A program made the translations under genes and the position numbers. The notes under the pieces are model-generated. The model was not told where the DNA came from and ran no database searches. It saw nothing but the letters and a program-made list of their open reading frames with translations. This document shows positions 1-5,706 of a DNA stretch of 5,706 nucleotides, in pieces. The stretch spans positions 1-5,706 of the forward strand of contig JAJYGB010000154.1 of NCBI GenBank assembly GCA_021785235.1, written 5' to 3'. Every line of letters starts with the position of its first letter. The first letter of the stretch is position 1. Origin of the DNA: Bacteroidota bacterium. GTDB taxonomy: Bacteria > Bacteroidota > Kryptoniia > Kryptoniales > JAKASW01.

Positions 1-1312
1 AGGTGAGATCGCGCTCCGTGTCATAAGAAGCTGCAGGGAGCTCGGTATCAAAACGGTCGCGGTATATTCAGAAGCAGATCGCGACTCGCTTCACGTTCGT
101 TTCGCAGACGAAGCCGTCTGCATTGGCCCTCCTCCCGGACGCGAGAGTTACCTTAATATACCTAGGATCATCGCCGCGGCGGAGATAACGAACGCGGATG
201 CTGTCCATCCGGGTTACGGATTTCTCTCCGAGAACGCGAAATTCTCCGAGATATGCGAAAGCAGCGGCATAAAGTTCATCGGACCTAAGCCCGACATGAT
301 TAACATGATGGGCGACAAGGCCTCCGCCAAAGACACGATGCGGAAGGCCGGCGTGCCGGTCGTTCCCGGAAGCGACGGGGTCATCGACGACCCGAAGACG
401 GCGAAGGAAGCCGCGGAAACTGTCGGCTACCCGGTCATTATAAAGGCGACCGCTGGCGGCGGTGGAAAAGGGATGCGGCTCGCGTGGAACGCGGAAGAAT
501 TTGAGAGGCAATTCCAGATGGCCCGCACGGAAGCGGAGGCGGCGTTTGGCAATGGCGGGGTCTACATTGAAAAGTATGTTGAGCAGCCGCGCCATGTGGA
601 GTTCCAGGTGCTCGGCGACCAGTACGGCGAGGTGATCCACCTGGGCGAGCGCGAGTGTTCGATCCAGCGAAGACACCAGAAGCTCATCGAGGAATCCCCG
701 TCCCCTGTTGTGGATCCGGAACTCAGGGAAAAGATGGGCGCCGCCGCCGTCAAGGGCGCAAAGAGCGTCAAGTACGAAGGCGCGGGCACGATAGAATTCC
801 TGGTCGACAAGTATAAGAATTTCTATTTCATGGAAATGAATACAAGAATCCAGGTCGAGCATCCTGTGACCGAACAGGTGACCGGGTTCGATCTCGTCAA
901 AGAGCAGATATTTGTGGCTTCCGGATCGAAGGTCAGCAAGAAGAAATTGAAACAGACCGGCCACGCGATCGAATGCCGCATAAACGCCGAGGATCCTTTC
1001 AAGGATTTTCGGCCCAATCCTGGAATAATCACCGGTTTTCATGTCCCCGGCGGATTCGGAGTCAGGACGGATTCACATGTTTATGTCGGTTATAAAGTTC
1101 CGCCTTATTACGATTCGCTTCTCGCGAAGCTGATCGCCTTCGCGCCGACCAGGGAAGAGGCGATAGACAAGATGTACAGGGCGCTGGATGAGTTTGTTGT
1201 GGAAGGGATCGCTACCACGATTCCATTCCATAAGAAGGTCATGAAGGATGAACGGTTCAGGAAAGGCGAGTTCGATACGCATTTTCTCGATTCGTTCAAT
1301 TTCGCGGACTGA
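1..1312 (+). CDS. accC: Biotin carboxylase subunit of acetyl-CoA carboxylase, 5' end outside window
   Basis: This cytosolic ATP-grasp enzyme carboxylates biotin on the carrier protein AccB with ATP and bicarbonate, the first half-reaction of malonyl-CoA synthesis. The reading frame is open from base 2 and begins [16 protein letters not shown], which matches the usual AccC N-terminus after about ten residues (consensus start MFxKILIANR). The visible 436 residues plus those ten give the family length of about 445-450. Seen in order: the N-terminal biotin carboxylase domain with [10 protein letters not shown] (about 205-235), the glycine-rich ATP loop [11 protein letters not shown] (446-478), [11 protein letters not shown] with the lysine at 680-682 equivalent to E. 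coli Lys238, the metal and catalytic segment [15 protein letters not shown] (about 830-875), and GGFGVR (about 1050-1068), whose arginine corresponds to E. coli Arg338. All key residues are intact and no frameshift is seen. accB commonly lies just upstream, but that region is outside the window. Pyruvate or propionyl-CoA carboxylase subunits share this fold; the short length without a fused biotin domain favours AccC. Confidence 0.96.
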   Translation, partial: GEIALRVIRSCRELGIKTVAVYSEADRDSLHVRFADEAVCIGPPPGRESYLNIPRIIAAAEITNADAVHPGYGFLSENAKFSEICESSGIKFIGPKPDMINMMGDKASAKDTMRKAGVPVVPGSDGVIDDPKTAKEAAETVGYPVIIKATAGGGGKGMRLAWNAEEFERQFQMARTEAEAAFGNGGVYIEKYVEQPRHVEFQVLGDQYGEVIHLGERECSIQRRHQKLIEESPSPVVDPELREKMGAAAVKGAKSVKYEGAGTIEFLVDKYKNFYFMEMNTRIQVEHPVTEQVTGFDLVKEQIFVASGSKVSKKKLKQTGHAIECRINAEDPFKDFRPNPGIITGFHVPGGFGVRTDSHVYVGYKVPPYYDSLLAKLIAFAPTREEAIDKMYRALDEFVVEGIATTIPFHKKVMKDERFRKGEFDTHFLDSFNFAD

Positions 1313-1368
1313 CGTTAAGAACTCTAATTCCGGGAATCGAGACTCCGGATAAATTCAGATCTCCTGGC

Positions 1369-1394
1369 GGCGTTGGGATAGATTGTCCCTCGCC
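1369..1394 (+). repeat. Hairpin-forming inverted repeat after accC
   Basis: GGCG at 1369-1372 and GGGA at 1375-1378 pair with TCCC at 1386-1389 and CGCC at 1391-1394. This gives eight base pairs interrupted by a TT/T internal loop and closed by a seven-base loop. No T-run follows directly, so it is not a standard intrinsic terminator. It may be a transcript-end stabiliser or a pause site. Confidence 0.4.
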
Positions 1395-1396
1395 TT

Positions 1397-1449
1397 GCGG
1401 GAGTATGGATTTCTTCGGAACGTGGGATCCCGCCTTTAGGATTTTATTT
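1397..1449 (+). terminator. Possible weak terminator between accC and gcvH
   Basis: GCGGGA (1397-1402) is the exact reverse complement of TCCCGC (1428-1433), with a 25-base spacer. The T-rich sequence CTTTAGGATTTTATTT follows the second arm. The loop is long and the T-run is interrupted, so the prediction is weak. GGGATCCC (1424-1431) inside the second arm is itself a palindrome and could compete. The position, about 85-120 bases after the accC stop, is plausible for a terminator. Confidence 0.25.
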
Positions 1450-1472
1450 CTGATTCGAGTTTCAAATTGTCG

Positions 1473-1478
1473 AAGGAG
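1473..1478 (+). promoter_or_regulatory. Ribosome binding site of gcvH
   Basis: AAGGAG lies five bases before the ATG at 1484, a near-ideal Shine-Dalgarno match. It fixes the gcvH start and shows that this organism uses canonical SD-led initiation for at least some genes. Confidence 0.85.
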
Positions 1479-1483
1479 AAAAC

Positions 1484-1864
1484 ATGGAATTTCCCAAAGA
1501 CCTAAAGTACACCAAAGATCACGAGTGGATCCGCGTCGCGGGAGACACCGGCGTTGTCGGTATCACCGAGTACGCGCAAGGCGAGCTGGGTGACGTGGTG
1601 TTTGTTGAACTTCCGGCGGTAGGGGCGAAGCTCCAGCAAGGAAAACAGTTCGGAACGATCGAAGCGGTGAAAACCGTCTCCGACCTTTTTGCTCCCGTCA
1701 GCGGAGAGGTGGTCGAAGTGAACGAGGCGCTTAAAGACTCGCCAGAAGTCGTAAACAAAGATCCGTATGCCGGAGGCTGGATGGTGAAGGTGAAGATTTC
1801 AAACGCCACCGAGTTGGATGGCCTCCTGGATTCCGCGAAGTATCAGGAGATGGTAGGAAAATAG
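1484..1864 (+). CDS. gcvH: Glycine cleavage system H protein (lipoyl carrier)
   Basis: GcvH carries the lipoyl arm that shuttles the aminomethyl group from the P-protein to the T-protein and is reoxidised by the L-protein, in the cytosolic glycine cleavage complex. The 126-residue product has the usual family length. The N-terminus has the conserved pattern YTKDHEWI (residues 9-16), followed by GITEYAQGELGDVVFVELP (26-44). The lipoylation site is in IEAVKTVSDLFAP (59-71), with Lys63 the modified lysine, followed by PVSGEVVEVN (71-80). The C-terminal half has the family pattern of NKDPYAGGWMVKVK (91-104). The ATG is set by AAGGAG five bases upstream. The gene precedes gcvPA by 117 bp, consistent with a glycine cleavage locus, although gcvT and gcvPB are absent here. 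Lipoyl acceptor domains of dehydrogenase E2 subunits are larger, multidomain proteins and do not fit. Confidence 0.97.
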   Translation: MEFPKDLKYTKDHEWIRVAGDTGVVGITEYAQGELGDVVFVELPAVGAKLQQGKQFGTIEAVKTVSDLFAPVSGEVVEVNEALKDSPEVVNKDPYAGGWMVKVKISNATELDGLLDSAKYQEMVGK

Positions 1865-1959
1865 TACGTAGCAGGAAGCGGAAAGCAATTATAGGGCGGC
1901 TGGAAGCGGACTATCATACTCCGCATTCACCGCACACAGGCCTCTGCATACTGCTTACT
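1863..1959. repeat. Imperfect inverted repeat made of degenerate 7-base units, gcvH-gcvPA spacer
   Basis: The core hairpin is 1896-1933. GCGG (1896-1899), TGGA (1901-1904) and GCGGA (1906-1910) pair with TCCGC (1920-1924), TTCA (1926-1929) and CCGC (1930-1933). That makes 13 pairs including one G-U, with one bulged C and one A-A mismatch around a nine-base loop. Outer arms AGTA (1863-1866) and AGCAG (1870-1874) pair with CTGCTTACT (1951-1959), leaving CGT bulged. Read from 1868, the left arm splits into sevens: GTAGCAG, GAAGCGG, AAAGCAA, TTATAGG, GCGGCTG, GAAGCGG. The right arm read on the - strand shows similar units such as AAGCAGT and ATGCAGA. GGAAGCGGA occurs twice exactly, at 1874-1882 and 1902-1910. 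No T-run follows, so a terminator is unlikely. A dispersed intergenic repeat or an mRNA processing or stability element is my inference. Confidence 0.55.
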
Positions 1960-1968
1960 TAATAAAAC

Positions 1969-1972
1969 GGAG
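1969..1972 (+). promoter_or_regulatory. Ribosome binding site that supports the GTG start of gcvPA
   Basis: GGAG lies nine bases upstream of GTG at 1982. No in-frame ATG occurs near it; the first internal ATG is codon 14, inside the conserved N-terminus. This site therefore decides the start. Confidence 0.75.
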
Positions 1973-1981
1973 AATTAAGAA

Positions 1982-3322
1982 GTGGCTTATTACCCGAATA
2001 CCGACGATGACCGGCGCGACATGCTGGCAGCTGTCGGAGTCACTGATTTCGAAGAGCTCATAAAGGATATTCCGCGGGAGATCAGGTTGAAAGGCGATCT
2101 GAATATTCCACCCGCCATGAGTGAATATGAGGTGACAAAGCACGTCTCGGCGTTAGCCGGCAAGAACGTGAACACACAGGATGCGGTCTCGTTCCTCGGG
2201 GCCGGAGCGTACGACCATTTCATCCCGTCCGCGATAGGCGCCATGCTTGGCAGATCGGAATTCTACACGGCCTATACTCCGTACCAGGCTGAAGTAAGTC
2301 AGGGGACGCTTCAATCCATCTACGAATATCAAACCATGATATGCCGGTTGACAGGCATGGATGTCTCGAACGCGTCGCTTTACGATGCGGGCAGCGGTCT
2401 TGCGGAGGCTGCTCTGATGGCGGTGTCGCATACCGGGCGAAAGAAGATAATTGCCGCGCATCCGATCCATCCGTTTTACTTGCGGGTCGTGAAGACTTAC
2501 GTGCACGGTCAGGGATTTGAGATCGTCGAGATACCCGCACGGGAAGGCGTCGCAGACCTTGATACCGCAAAGAAAGCTGTCGACGAAAACACTGCGGCGC
2601 TTCTGGTGCAGCAGCCTTCATTCTTCGGCACGCTCAGCGATGTCTTCGCGCTCGGAGAGATCGCGCACGCGAAGGGAGCTCTCTACGTTGTCGATGCCTC
2701 TCCGATTTCGCTCGGCCTTCTTGCGCCTCCCGGGGAATACGGGGCTGACGTCGTTGTCGGCGAGGGACAGGCGCTTGGTATTCCGCAGAGCCTCGGTGGC
2801 CCCTTCCTCGGAATCTTTGCCGTCAGGGAGGCGCTGATCCGCCGTCTGCCGGGAAGGCTTGCGGGGGTAACCGTGGATACCGAAGGAAAGAAAGGCTATG
2901 TGTTGACGCTGCAAACGCGCGAACAGCAGATCAGGCGTGAGAAGGCAACATCGAATATCTGCACGAACGAAGGATTGATGATGCTCGCGTCAACCATCTA
3001 CATGTCGCTGATGGGCAAGAACGGCATCCGGGAAGTCGCGGAGCAGTCGGGCGCGAAGGCGCATTATCTTGCCGAGCAGGTCGCGAAGGTGCCAGGTTTC
3101 GCGGTGAAGTATAAGCAGCCATTCTTCAACGAGTTCCTGATCTCGACTCCGGTTCCTGCCGCCGATCTTGTAAAGGCGGGTCTTAAGAAGAAGATTCTCG
3201 CGGGCGTCGATGTCGAAACGTTGTATCCTTCGGAAATAGGTCTTCTTGTGGCAGTGACTGAGAAGCGCACTCGCGCCGAACTTGATGAATACGTGGATCT
3301 GCTGAAAGCTTTTGCGCGGTGA
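1982..3322 (+). CDS. gcvPA: Glycine dehydrogenase (decarboxylating) subunit 1 (P-protein alpha half)
   Basis: In organisms with a split P-protein, GcvPA and GcvPB together form the PLP enzyme that decarboxylates glycine and loads the aminomethyl group on lipoyl-GcvH. The 446-residue product has the normal GcvPA length. The GTG start is backed by GGAG nine bases upstream and gives the usual opening (A)YYPNTxxD. Conserved blocks seen: LNIPPAMSEYE (40-50), SFLGAGAYDHFIPS (70-83), YTPYQAEVSQGTLQ (98-111), EYQTMICRLTGMDVSNASLYD (about 115-135), GEGQALGIPQSLGGPFLG (260-277), RLPGRLAGVTVD (288-299) and REQQIRREKATSNICTNE (313-330). The segment at 134-139 reads YDAGSG, whereas many GcvPA proteins have YDGAT/SA as I recall. 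The PLP-binding lysine is known to lie in the partner GcvPB, which does not follow here; 400 bp of apparently non-coding DNA and then guaA come next. gcvH upstream supports the glycine cleavage role. Confidence 0.95.
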   Translation: MAYYPNTDDDRRDMLAAVGVTDFEELIKDIPREIRLKGDLNIPPAMSEYEVTKHVSALAGKNVNTQDAVSFLGAGAYDHFIPSAIGAMLGRSEFYTAYTPYQAEVSQGTLQSIYEYQTMICRLTGMDVSNASLYDAGSGLAEAALMAVSHTGRKKIIAAHPIHPFYLRVVKTYVHGQGFEIVEIPAREGVADLDTAKKAVDENTAALLVQQPSFFGTLSDVFALGEIAHAKGALYVVDASPISLGLLAPPGEYGADVVVGEGQALGIPQSLGGPFLGIFAVREALIRRLPGRLAGVTVDTEGKKGYVLTLQTREQQIRREKATSNICTNEGLMMLASTIYMSLMGKNGIREVAEQSGAKAHYLAEQVAKVPGFAVKYKQPFFNEFLISTPVPAADLVKAGLKKKILAGVDVETLYPSEIGLLVAVTEKRTRAELDEYVDLLKAFAR

Positions 3323-3722
3323 GAATCGTCCTCTCCTGATACGCCCTGTCGAGATCCGGAGTCTGCGCTTGTGGAATCAAGCAGAATTGGTCAAATTGTT
3401 TGTGAACTGGAACGACAGTGATGTGAATGGACTCATCTTTATCCGGCAAGAATTGATCAAGCGTAGAGACCTTCGCGGGACATCTCTGGGTGGCAACTTT
3501 CGGAATCGATTTCGGTGATCGGGTGCAGAACTATAGTACAGAGTGGGAGTCATGTTCGTCCGACAACCGCTGAGATGGGTGAATACCATACAACAATTCC
3601 AGATCGCACGTCATGCGAATCGGCGCCTCGAATGCCGTGACCCGAGACGTTGTATAACATTTTCAGTTCAGCAGAGACGAATTAGCTGACATCCTTTTCC
3701 AGACAATAAGACTGAAAAGTAA
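3323..3722. other. 400-bp gap between gcvPA and guaA without a convincing gene
   Basis: Two short + strand reading frames occur. A TTG-started frame at 3312-3518 (68 codons) overlaps the end of gcvPA; an ATG-started frame at 3552-3689 (45 codons) has GGGAG too close to its ATG. Neither has a recognisable family motif or a good ribosome binding site, and I do not call them genes. Small structures seen are a five-pair hairpin GCTTG/CAAGC at 3367-3382 with a six-base loop, a short direct repeat TTTCGG at 3498-3503 and 3510-3515, and the inverted repeat before guaA described separately. No tRNA, known riboswitch or gcvPB remnant was recognised. The region probably contains the guaA promoter and leader: TATAGT (3532-3537) and TATAAC (3653-3658) resemble -10 boxes but lack matching -35 boxes. 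Confidence 0.5.
3660..3718 (+). promoter_or_regulatory. Possible nested stem-loop in the guaA leader
   Basis: TTTTCAGT (3660-3667) is the exact reverse complement of ACTGAAAA (3711-3718), which ends four bases before the guaA ATG. Directly inside it, TCAGC (3668-3672) pairs with GCTGA (3685-3689) around a 12-base loop, leaving about 21 unpaired bases on the 3' side. If formed in the mRNA, the outer stem would cover the sequence where a ribosome binding site should be. It matches no purine riboswitch pattern that I can recognise, and a chance match is quite possible given the weak A/T-rich arms. Confidence 0.22.
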
Positions 3723-5255
3723 ATGGATAAGATTCTAATTTTAGATTTTGGTGCTCAATACACTCAGCTTATCGCGCGGAGAGTCCGCGAACTGAATGTG
3801 CTGAGCCTTGTGGAAAACTTCGATTTCCCCTACGATAAAATAAAGGAACTTGCGCCTAAGGGCATCATACTGTCGGGCGGTCCATCAAGCGTGTACCAGC
3901 CCAACGCCCCCCTTCCCGACAGAAGGATTTTCGATGCGGGAGTCCCCGTCCTCGGGATATGTTACGGCCTGCAGGTTATTGCCAATCAACTCGGCGGTGA
4001 AGTCGATCGGTCGGCGCACCAGGAATTCGGTAAGGCGATTCTCATCGTTGACGATTCGAAGGATCTCCTGCGAAATATAGGAGACGTCTCCAAGGTATGG
4101 ATGAGCCACGCGGATAAAGTCACGAAACTGCCTGCCGGTTTTGTCCCGATCGCCCACACGGATAATTCGCCGGTGGCGGCTTTCAAGTCGGAGCAGAAGA
4201 AGATTTTCGGAGTGCAGTTCCACCCAGAGGTGGTCCACACGTCGAAAGGGAAAGAGATACTCGGCAACTTCGTCGTTGGGGTCTGCGGTTGCAAGACCGA
4301 CTGGGAGCCGGGAAATTTCATAGAAGAGACCACGCGGGAAATAAGATCGAAAGTCGGAACAGGAAAAGTCATTTGCGCGATGAGCGGCGGCGTCGATTCG
4401 GCAGTCGCGGCAGTTCTCCTTCAACGGGCGATAGGAAGTCAGCTTCACGCGGTCCACATCGACAACGGACTCATGCGGAAAGACGAAAGCAAAAACGTAG
4501 TCGAGTACTTCAGGAAGAATTTCGACATGAACCTTCATCATGTCGACGCGTCGGAGACTTTCCTGAATAAGCTGCGCGGCGTCACCGACCCGGAGAAGAA
4601 GCGGAAGATAATCGGCAACACCTTCATCGAGGTATTCGAAAAGGTGGCGCACGAGATAAAAGATGTGGAGTTCCTTGCCCAGGGGACGCTTTATCCTGAT
4701 GTTATAGAGTCGCAATCCCACAAGGGCCCTTCAGCCAAGATCAAGACGCACCATAACGTCGGCGGGCTTCCCGATGTGATGAAGCTGAAGCTCATCGAGC
4801 CGTTCAGGCTCCTGTTCAAGGACGAAGTGAGGCAGGTCGGGCGCGCGCTCGGGATTTCGTCGGACATAATCGACCGCCACCCGTTTCCAGGTCCGGGGCT
4901 GGCCGTCAGGATACTCAGCGACATAACTTCCGAAAAACTGGAGATCCTGCGACAGGCGGACGATATCTTCATCGACGAGATCAGGAAGCATGGAATTTAC
5001 ACCGACATCTGGCAGGCGTTCGCGGTACTCCTGCCTGTGCAATCAGTGGGCGTCATGGGCGACGAACGAACGTACGAGTACACGATCGCGCTGCGTGCCG
5101 TCACCAGCGAAGATGGAATGACTGCCGATTGGGCGTTGATCCCGTACGAGCTCCTTGCCAAGGTGTCAAACAGGATCATTAACGAAGTGCGGGGCGTGAA
5201 CAGGGTCGTGTACGACATCAGCAGCAAACCTCCGGCGACCATCGAATGGGAGTGA
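3723..5255 (+). CDS. guaA: GMP synthase (glutamine-hydrolysing)
   Basis: GuaA converts XMP to GMP with ATP and glutamine, the last step of de novo guanine nucleotide synthesis in the cytosol. The 510 residues match the single-chain bacterial form. The N-terminal class I glutamine amidotransferase domain (about 1-190) shows [15 protein letters not shown] (6-20), SGGPSSV (51-57), the nucleophile Cys80 in GICYGLQ, and the His167/Glu169 pair in VQFHPEV. The ATP pyrophosphatase domain has the P-loop SGGVDS (221-226) and [11 protein letters not shown] (245-255). The dimerisation domain carries [12 protein letters not shown] (319-330), HHNVGGLP (343-350), [13 protein letters not shown] (386-398) and the typical ending KPPATIEWE, which binds XMP. 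All catalytic residues are present. The start is the ATG giving the normal [10 protein letters not shown] opening; the upstream sequence GAAAAG is only a weak Shine-Dalgarno match. The first 15 or so codons are clearly more A/T-rich than the rest, a common feature of translation starts. Confidence 0.98.
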   Translation: MDKILILDFGAQYTQLIARRVRELNVLSLVENFDFPYDKIKELAPKGIILSGGPSSVYQPNAPLPDRRIFDAGVPVLGICYGLQVIANQLGGEVDRSAHQEFGKAILIVDDSKDLLRNIGDVSKVWMSHADKVTKLPAGFVPIAHTDNSPVAAFKSEQKKIFGVQFHPEVVHTSKGKEILGNFVVGVCGCKTDWEPGNFIEETTREIRSKVGTGKVICAMSGGVDSAVAAVLLQRAIGSQLHAVHIDNGLMRKDESKNVVEYFRKNFDMNLHHVDASETFLNKLRGVTDPEKKRKIIGNTFIEVFEKVAHEIKDVEFLAQGTLYPDVIESQSHKGPSAKIKTHHNVGGLPDVMKLKLIEPFRLLFKDEVRQVGRALGISSDIIDRHPFPGPGLAVRILSDITSEKLEILRQADDIFIDEIRKHGIYTDIWQAFAVLLPVQSVGVMGDERTYEYTIALRAVTSEDGMTADWALIPYELLAKVSNRIINEVRGVNRVVYDISSKPPATIEWE

Positions 5256-5304
5256 AACTTTCATTTCGAGCCCTTATCTTCACTTGACGAAATTGAATCA
5301 AGAG

Positions 5305-5706
5305 ATGGGATTAACAGAACGATCGAGTGAAGCCGTAAAGATAATGATCGACGAGGCGGTTGGCTTCCTCGGCGAAGACAAGCCTCTGCACGCGATTCAG
5401 ATCCTGAGGAGGATCATCGCAAGGGACCCTGATTATACCGATGCCTACCTCAAGCTTGCCGAGATTTATCTCGGGCTCCACAATTATGATGCTGCGGAGA
5501 ATCTTCTACAAGACGCGCTCGAGCGGATGCCCGATGATTACAGGCTGGCATACGCGCTCGGGAGCTTCTATTTTAATGTGGGTGAAATGGAGCGCGCGTT
5601 TCCTCTTCTAAGGAAGCTGACATCCTGGCGCAATCCGAGCGTTCACCTCGCGCTTGCAACGATCTTTCTCGAAAGCGACAATTACGATGAGGCTCTGTCG
5701 GAAGTG
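5305..5706 (+). CDS. TPR-repeat protein, 3' end outside window
   Basis: The frame is open to the window end and gives 134 residues from ATG 5305. The product is a chain of tetratricopeptide repeats, helix-turn-helix units that act as protein-protein scaffolds. Clear units are residues 46-79 (DAYLKLAEIYLGLHNYDAAE and on, ending ALERMPDD), about 80-112 (YRLAYALGSFYFNVGEMERA and on) and the start of another at 113-134 (SVHLALATIFLESDNYDEAL). A more degenerate unit lies at about 8-45 and ends RRIIARDPDY. No signal peptide or membrane segment is visible, so a cytoplasmic location is likely for the part seen. The start is uncertain: TTG 5284 and ATG 5344 are in the same frame, and none has a good ribosome binding site. 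ATG 5305 keeps the first predicted helix whole. The gene lies 49 bp after guaA and could be co-transcribed. The specific role cannot be read from TPRs alone. Confidence 0.8.
   Translation, partial: MGLTERSSEAVKIMIDEAVGFLGEDKPLHAIQILRRIIARDPDYTDAYLKLAEIYLGLHNYDAAENLLQDALERMPDDYRLAYALGSFYFNVGEMERAFPLLRKLTSWRNPSVHLALATIFLESDNYDEALSEV

Larger units (their letters stand above)
1313..1483. other. accC-gcvH intergenic region
   Basis: This 171-bp stretch has no convincing coding sequence. It carries two adjacent inverted repeats (1369-1394 and 1397-1433) and then the T-rich run TTTAGGATTTTATTT (1435-1449) before the gcvH ribosome binding site. The length and hairpins suggest that accC transcription may end here and that gcvH may have its own promoter. 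I could not identify a convincing -35/-10 pair. Confidence 0.5.

Noticed and set aside
68..1042. Long open frame of 324 codons on the - strand, antisense to accC
   Set aside because: The + strand encodes an unmistakable biotin carboxylase across the same bases. The antisense product is rich in Arg/Leu/His/Asp with no family motif, as expected from mirror codon bias.
1405..1593. 62-codon + strand frame overlapping the gcvH start
   Set aside because: Most of it overlaps gcvH in another frame and it reads as an Arg-rich shadow. gcvH has the ribosome binding site and the conserved protein.
3532..3658. TATAGT (3532-3537) and TATAAC (3653-3658) as guaA promoter -10 boxes
   Set aside because: No acceptable -35 hexamer occurs 16-19 bases upstream of either, so I mention them only within the gap description.
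3601..3660. tRNA-like string CTCGAATGCCG that recalls a T-loop
   Set aside because: The T-loop consensus GGTTCGANNCC is not met, and no acceptor stem or anticodon arm can be built around it.
3552..3689. Short ATG frame of 45 codons in the gcvPA-guaA gap
   Set aside because: GGGAG lies only two bases before the ATG, the product is Arg/Gln-rich without recognisable features, and nothing supports translation.
3885..4721. 278-codon open frame on the - strand within guaA
   Set aside because: It is a shadow of the fully conserved GMP synthase on the + strand. It has no motif and no credible ribosome binding site.

Overview
The window is a piece of a bacterial chromosome coding on the + strand throughout. 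It holds four recognisable housekeeping genes and the start of a fifth gene: accC (5' end cut off), gcvH, gcvPA, guaA and a TPR-repeat protein (3' end cut off). Composition is slightly GC-rich by eye. ATA (Ile) and AGG/AGA (Arg) codons are used freely. The split glycine decarboxylase (a separate P-protein subunit 1) excludes the fused GcvP type of E. coli. Nothing seen fixes the phylum. An uncultured or little-studied lineage, perhaps in the Bacteroidota/Ignavibacteria neighbourhood, is a guess from the general look of the proteins.

Layout: positions 1-1312 are biotin carboxylase of acetyl-CoA carboxylase, lacking only about ten N-terminal residues. A 171-bp gap (1313-1483) contains two adjacent hairpin-forming stretches. 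gcvH (1484-1864) has a strong ribosome binding site. A 117-bp gap (1865-1981) is almost filled by an imperfect inverted repeat built from degenerate 7-base units. gcvPA (1982-3322) starts with GTG behind a clear ribosome binding site. The next 400 bp (3323-3722) have no convincing gene and are the least explained part of the window. guaA (3723-5255) follows, with a possible nested inverted repeat ending at its start codon. After about 50 bp a TPR protein begins and runs off the end.

The products are linked metabolically. AccC helps make malonyl-CoA for fatty acid synthesis, which also supplies the octanoyl group for lipoylation of GcvH. GcvH and GcvPA belong to the glycine cleavage system, which feeds one-carbon units into folate and hence purine synthesis. 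GuaA performs the last step to GMP. The gaps of 117-400 bp argue against one tight operon, so the link is an inference about context only. The partner genes gcvPB and gcvT are not in the window.

I found no mobile element, CRISPR array, tRNA, rRNA or defence-like system. The most interesting signals are in the intergenic DNA: the heptad-based inverted repeat between gcvH and gcvPA, and the 400-bp gap where gcvPB might be expected.
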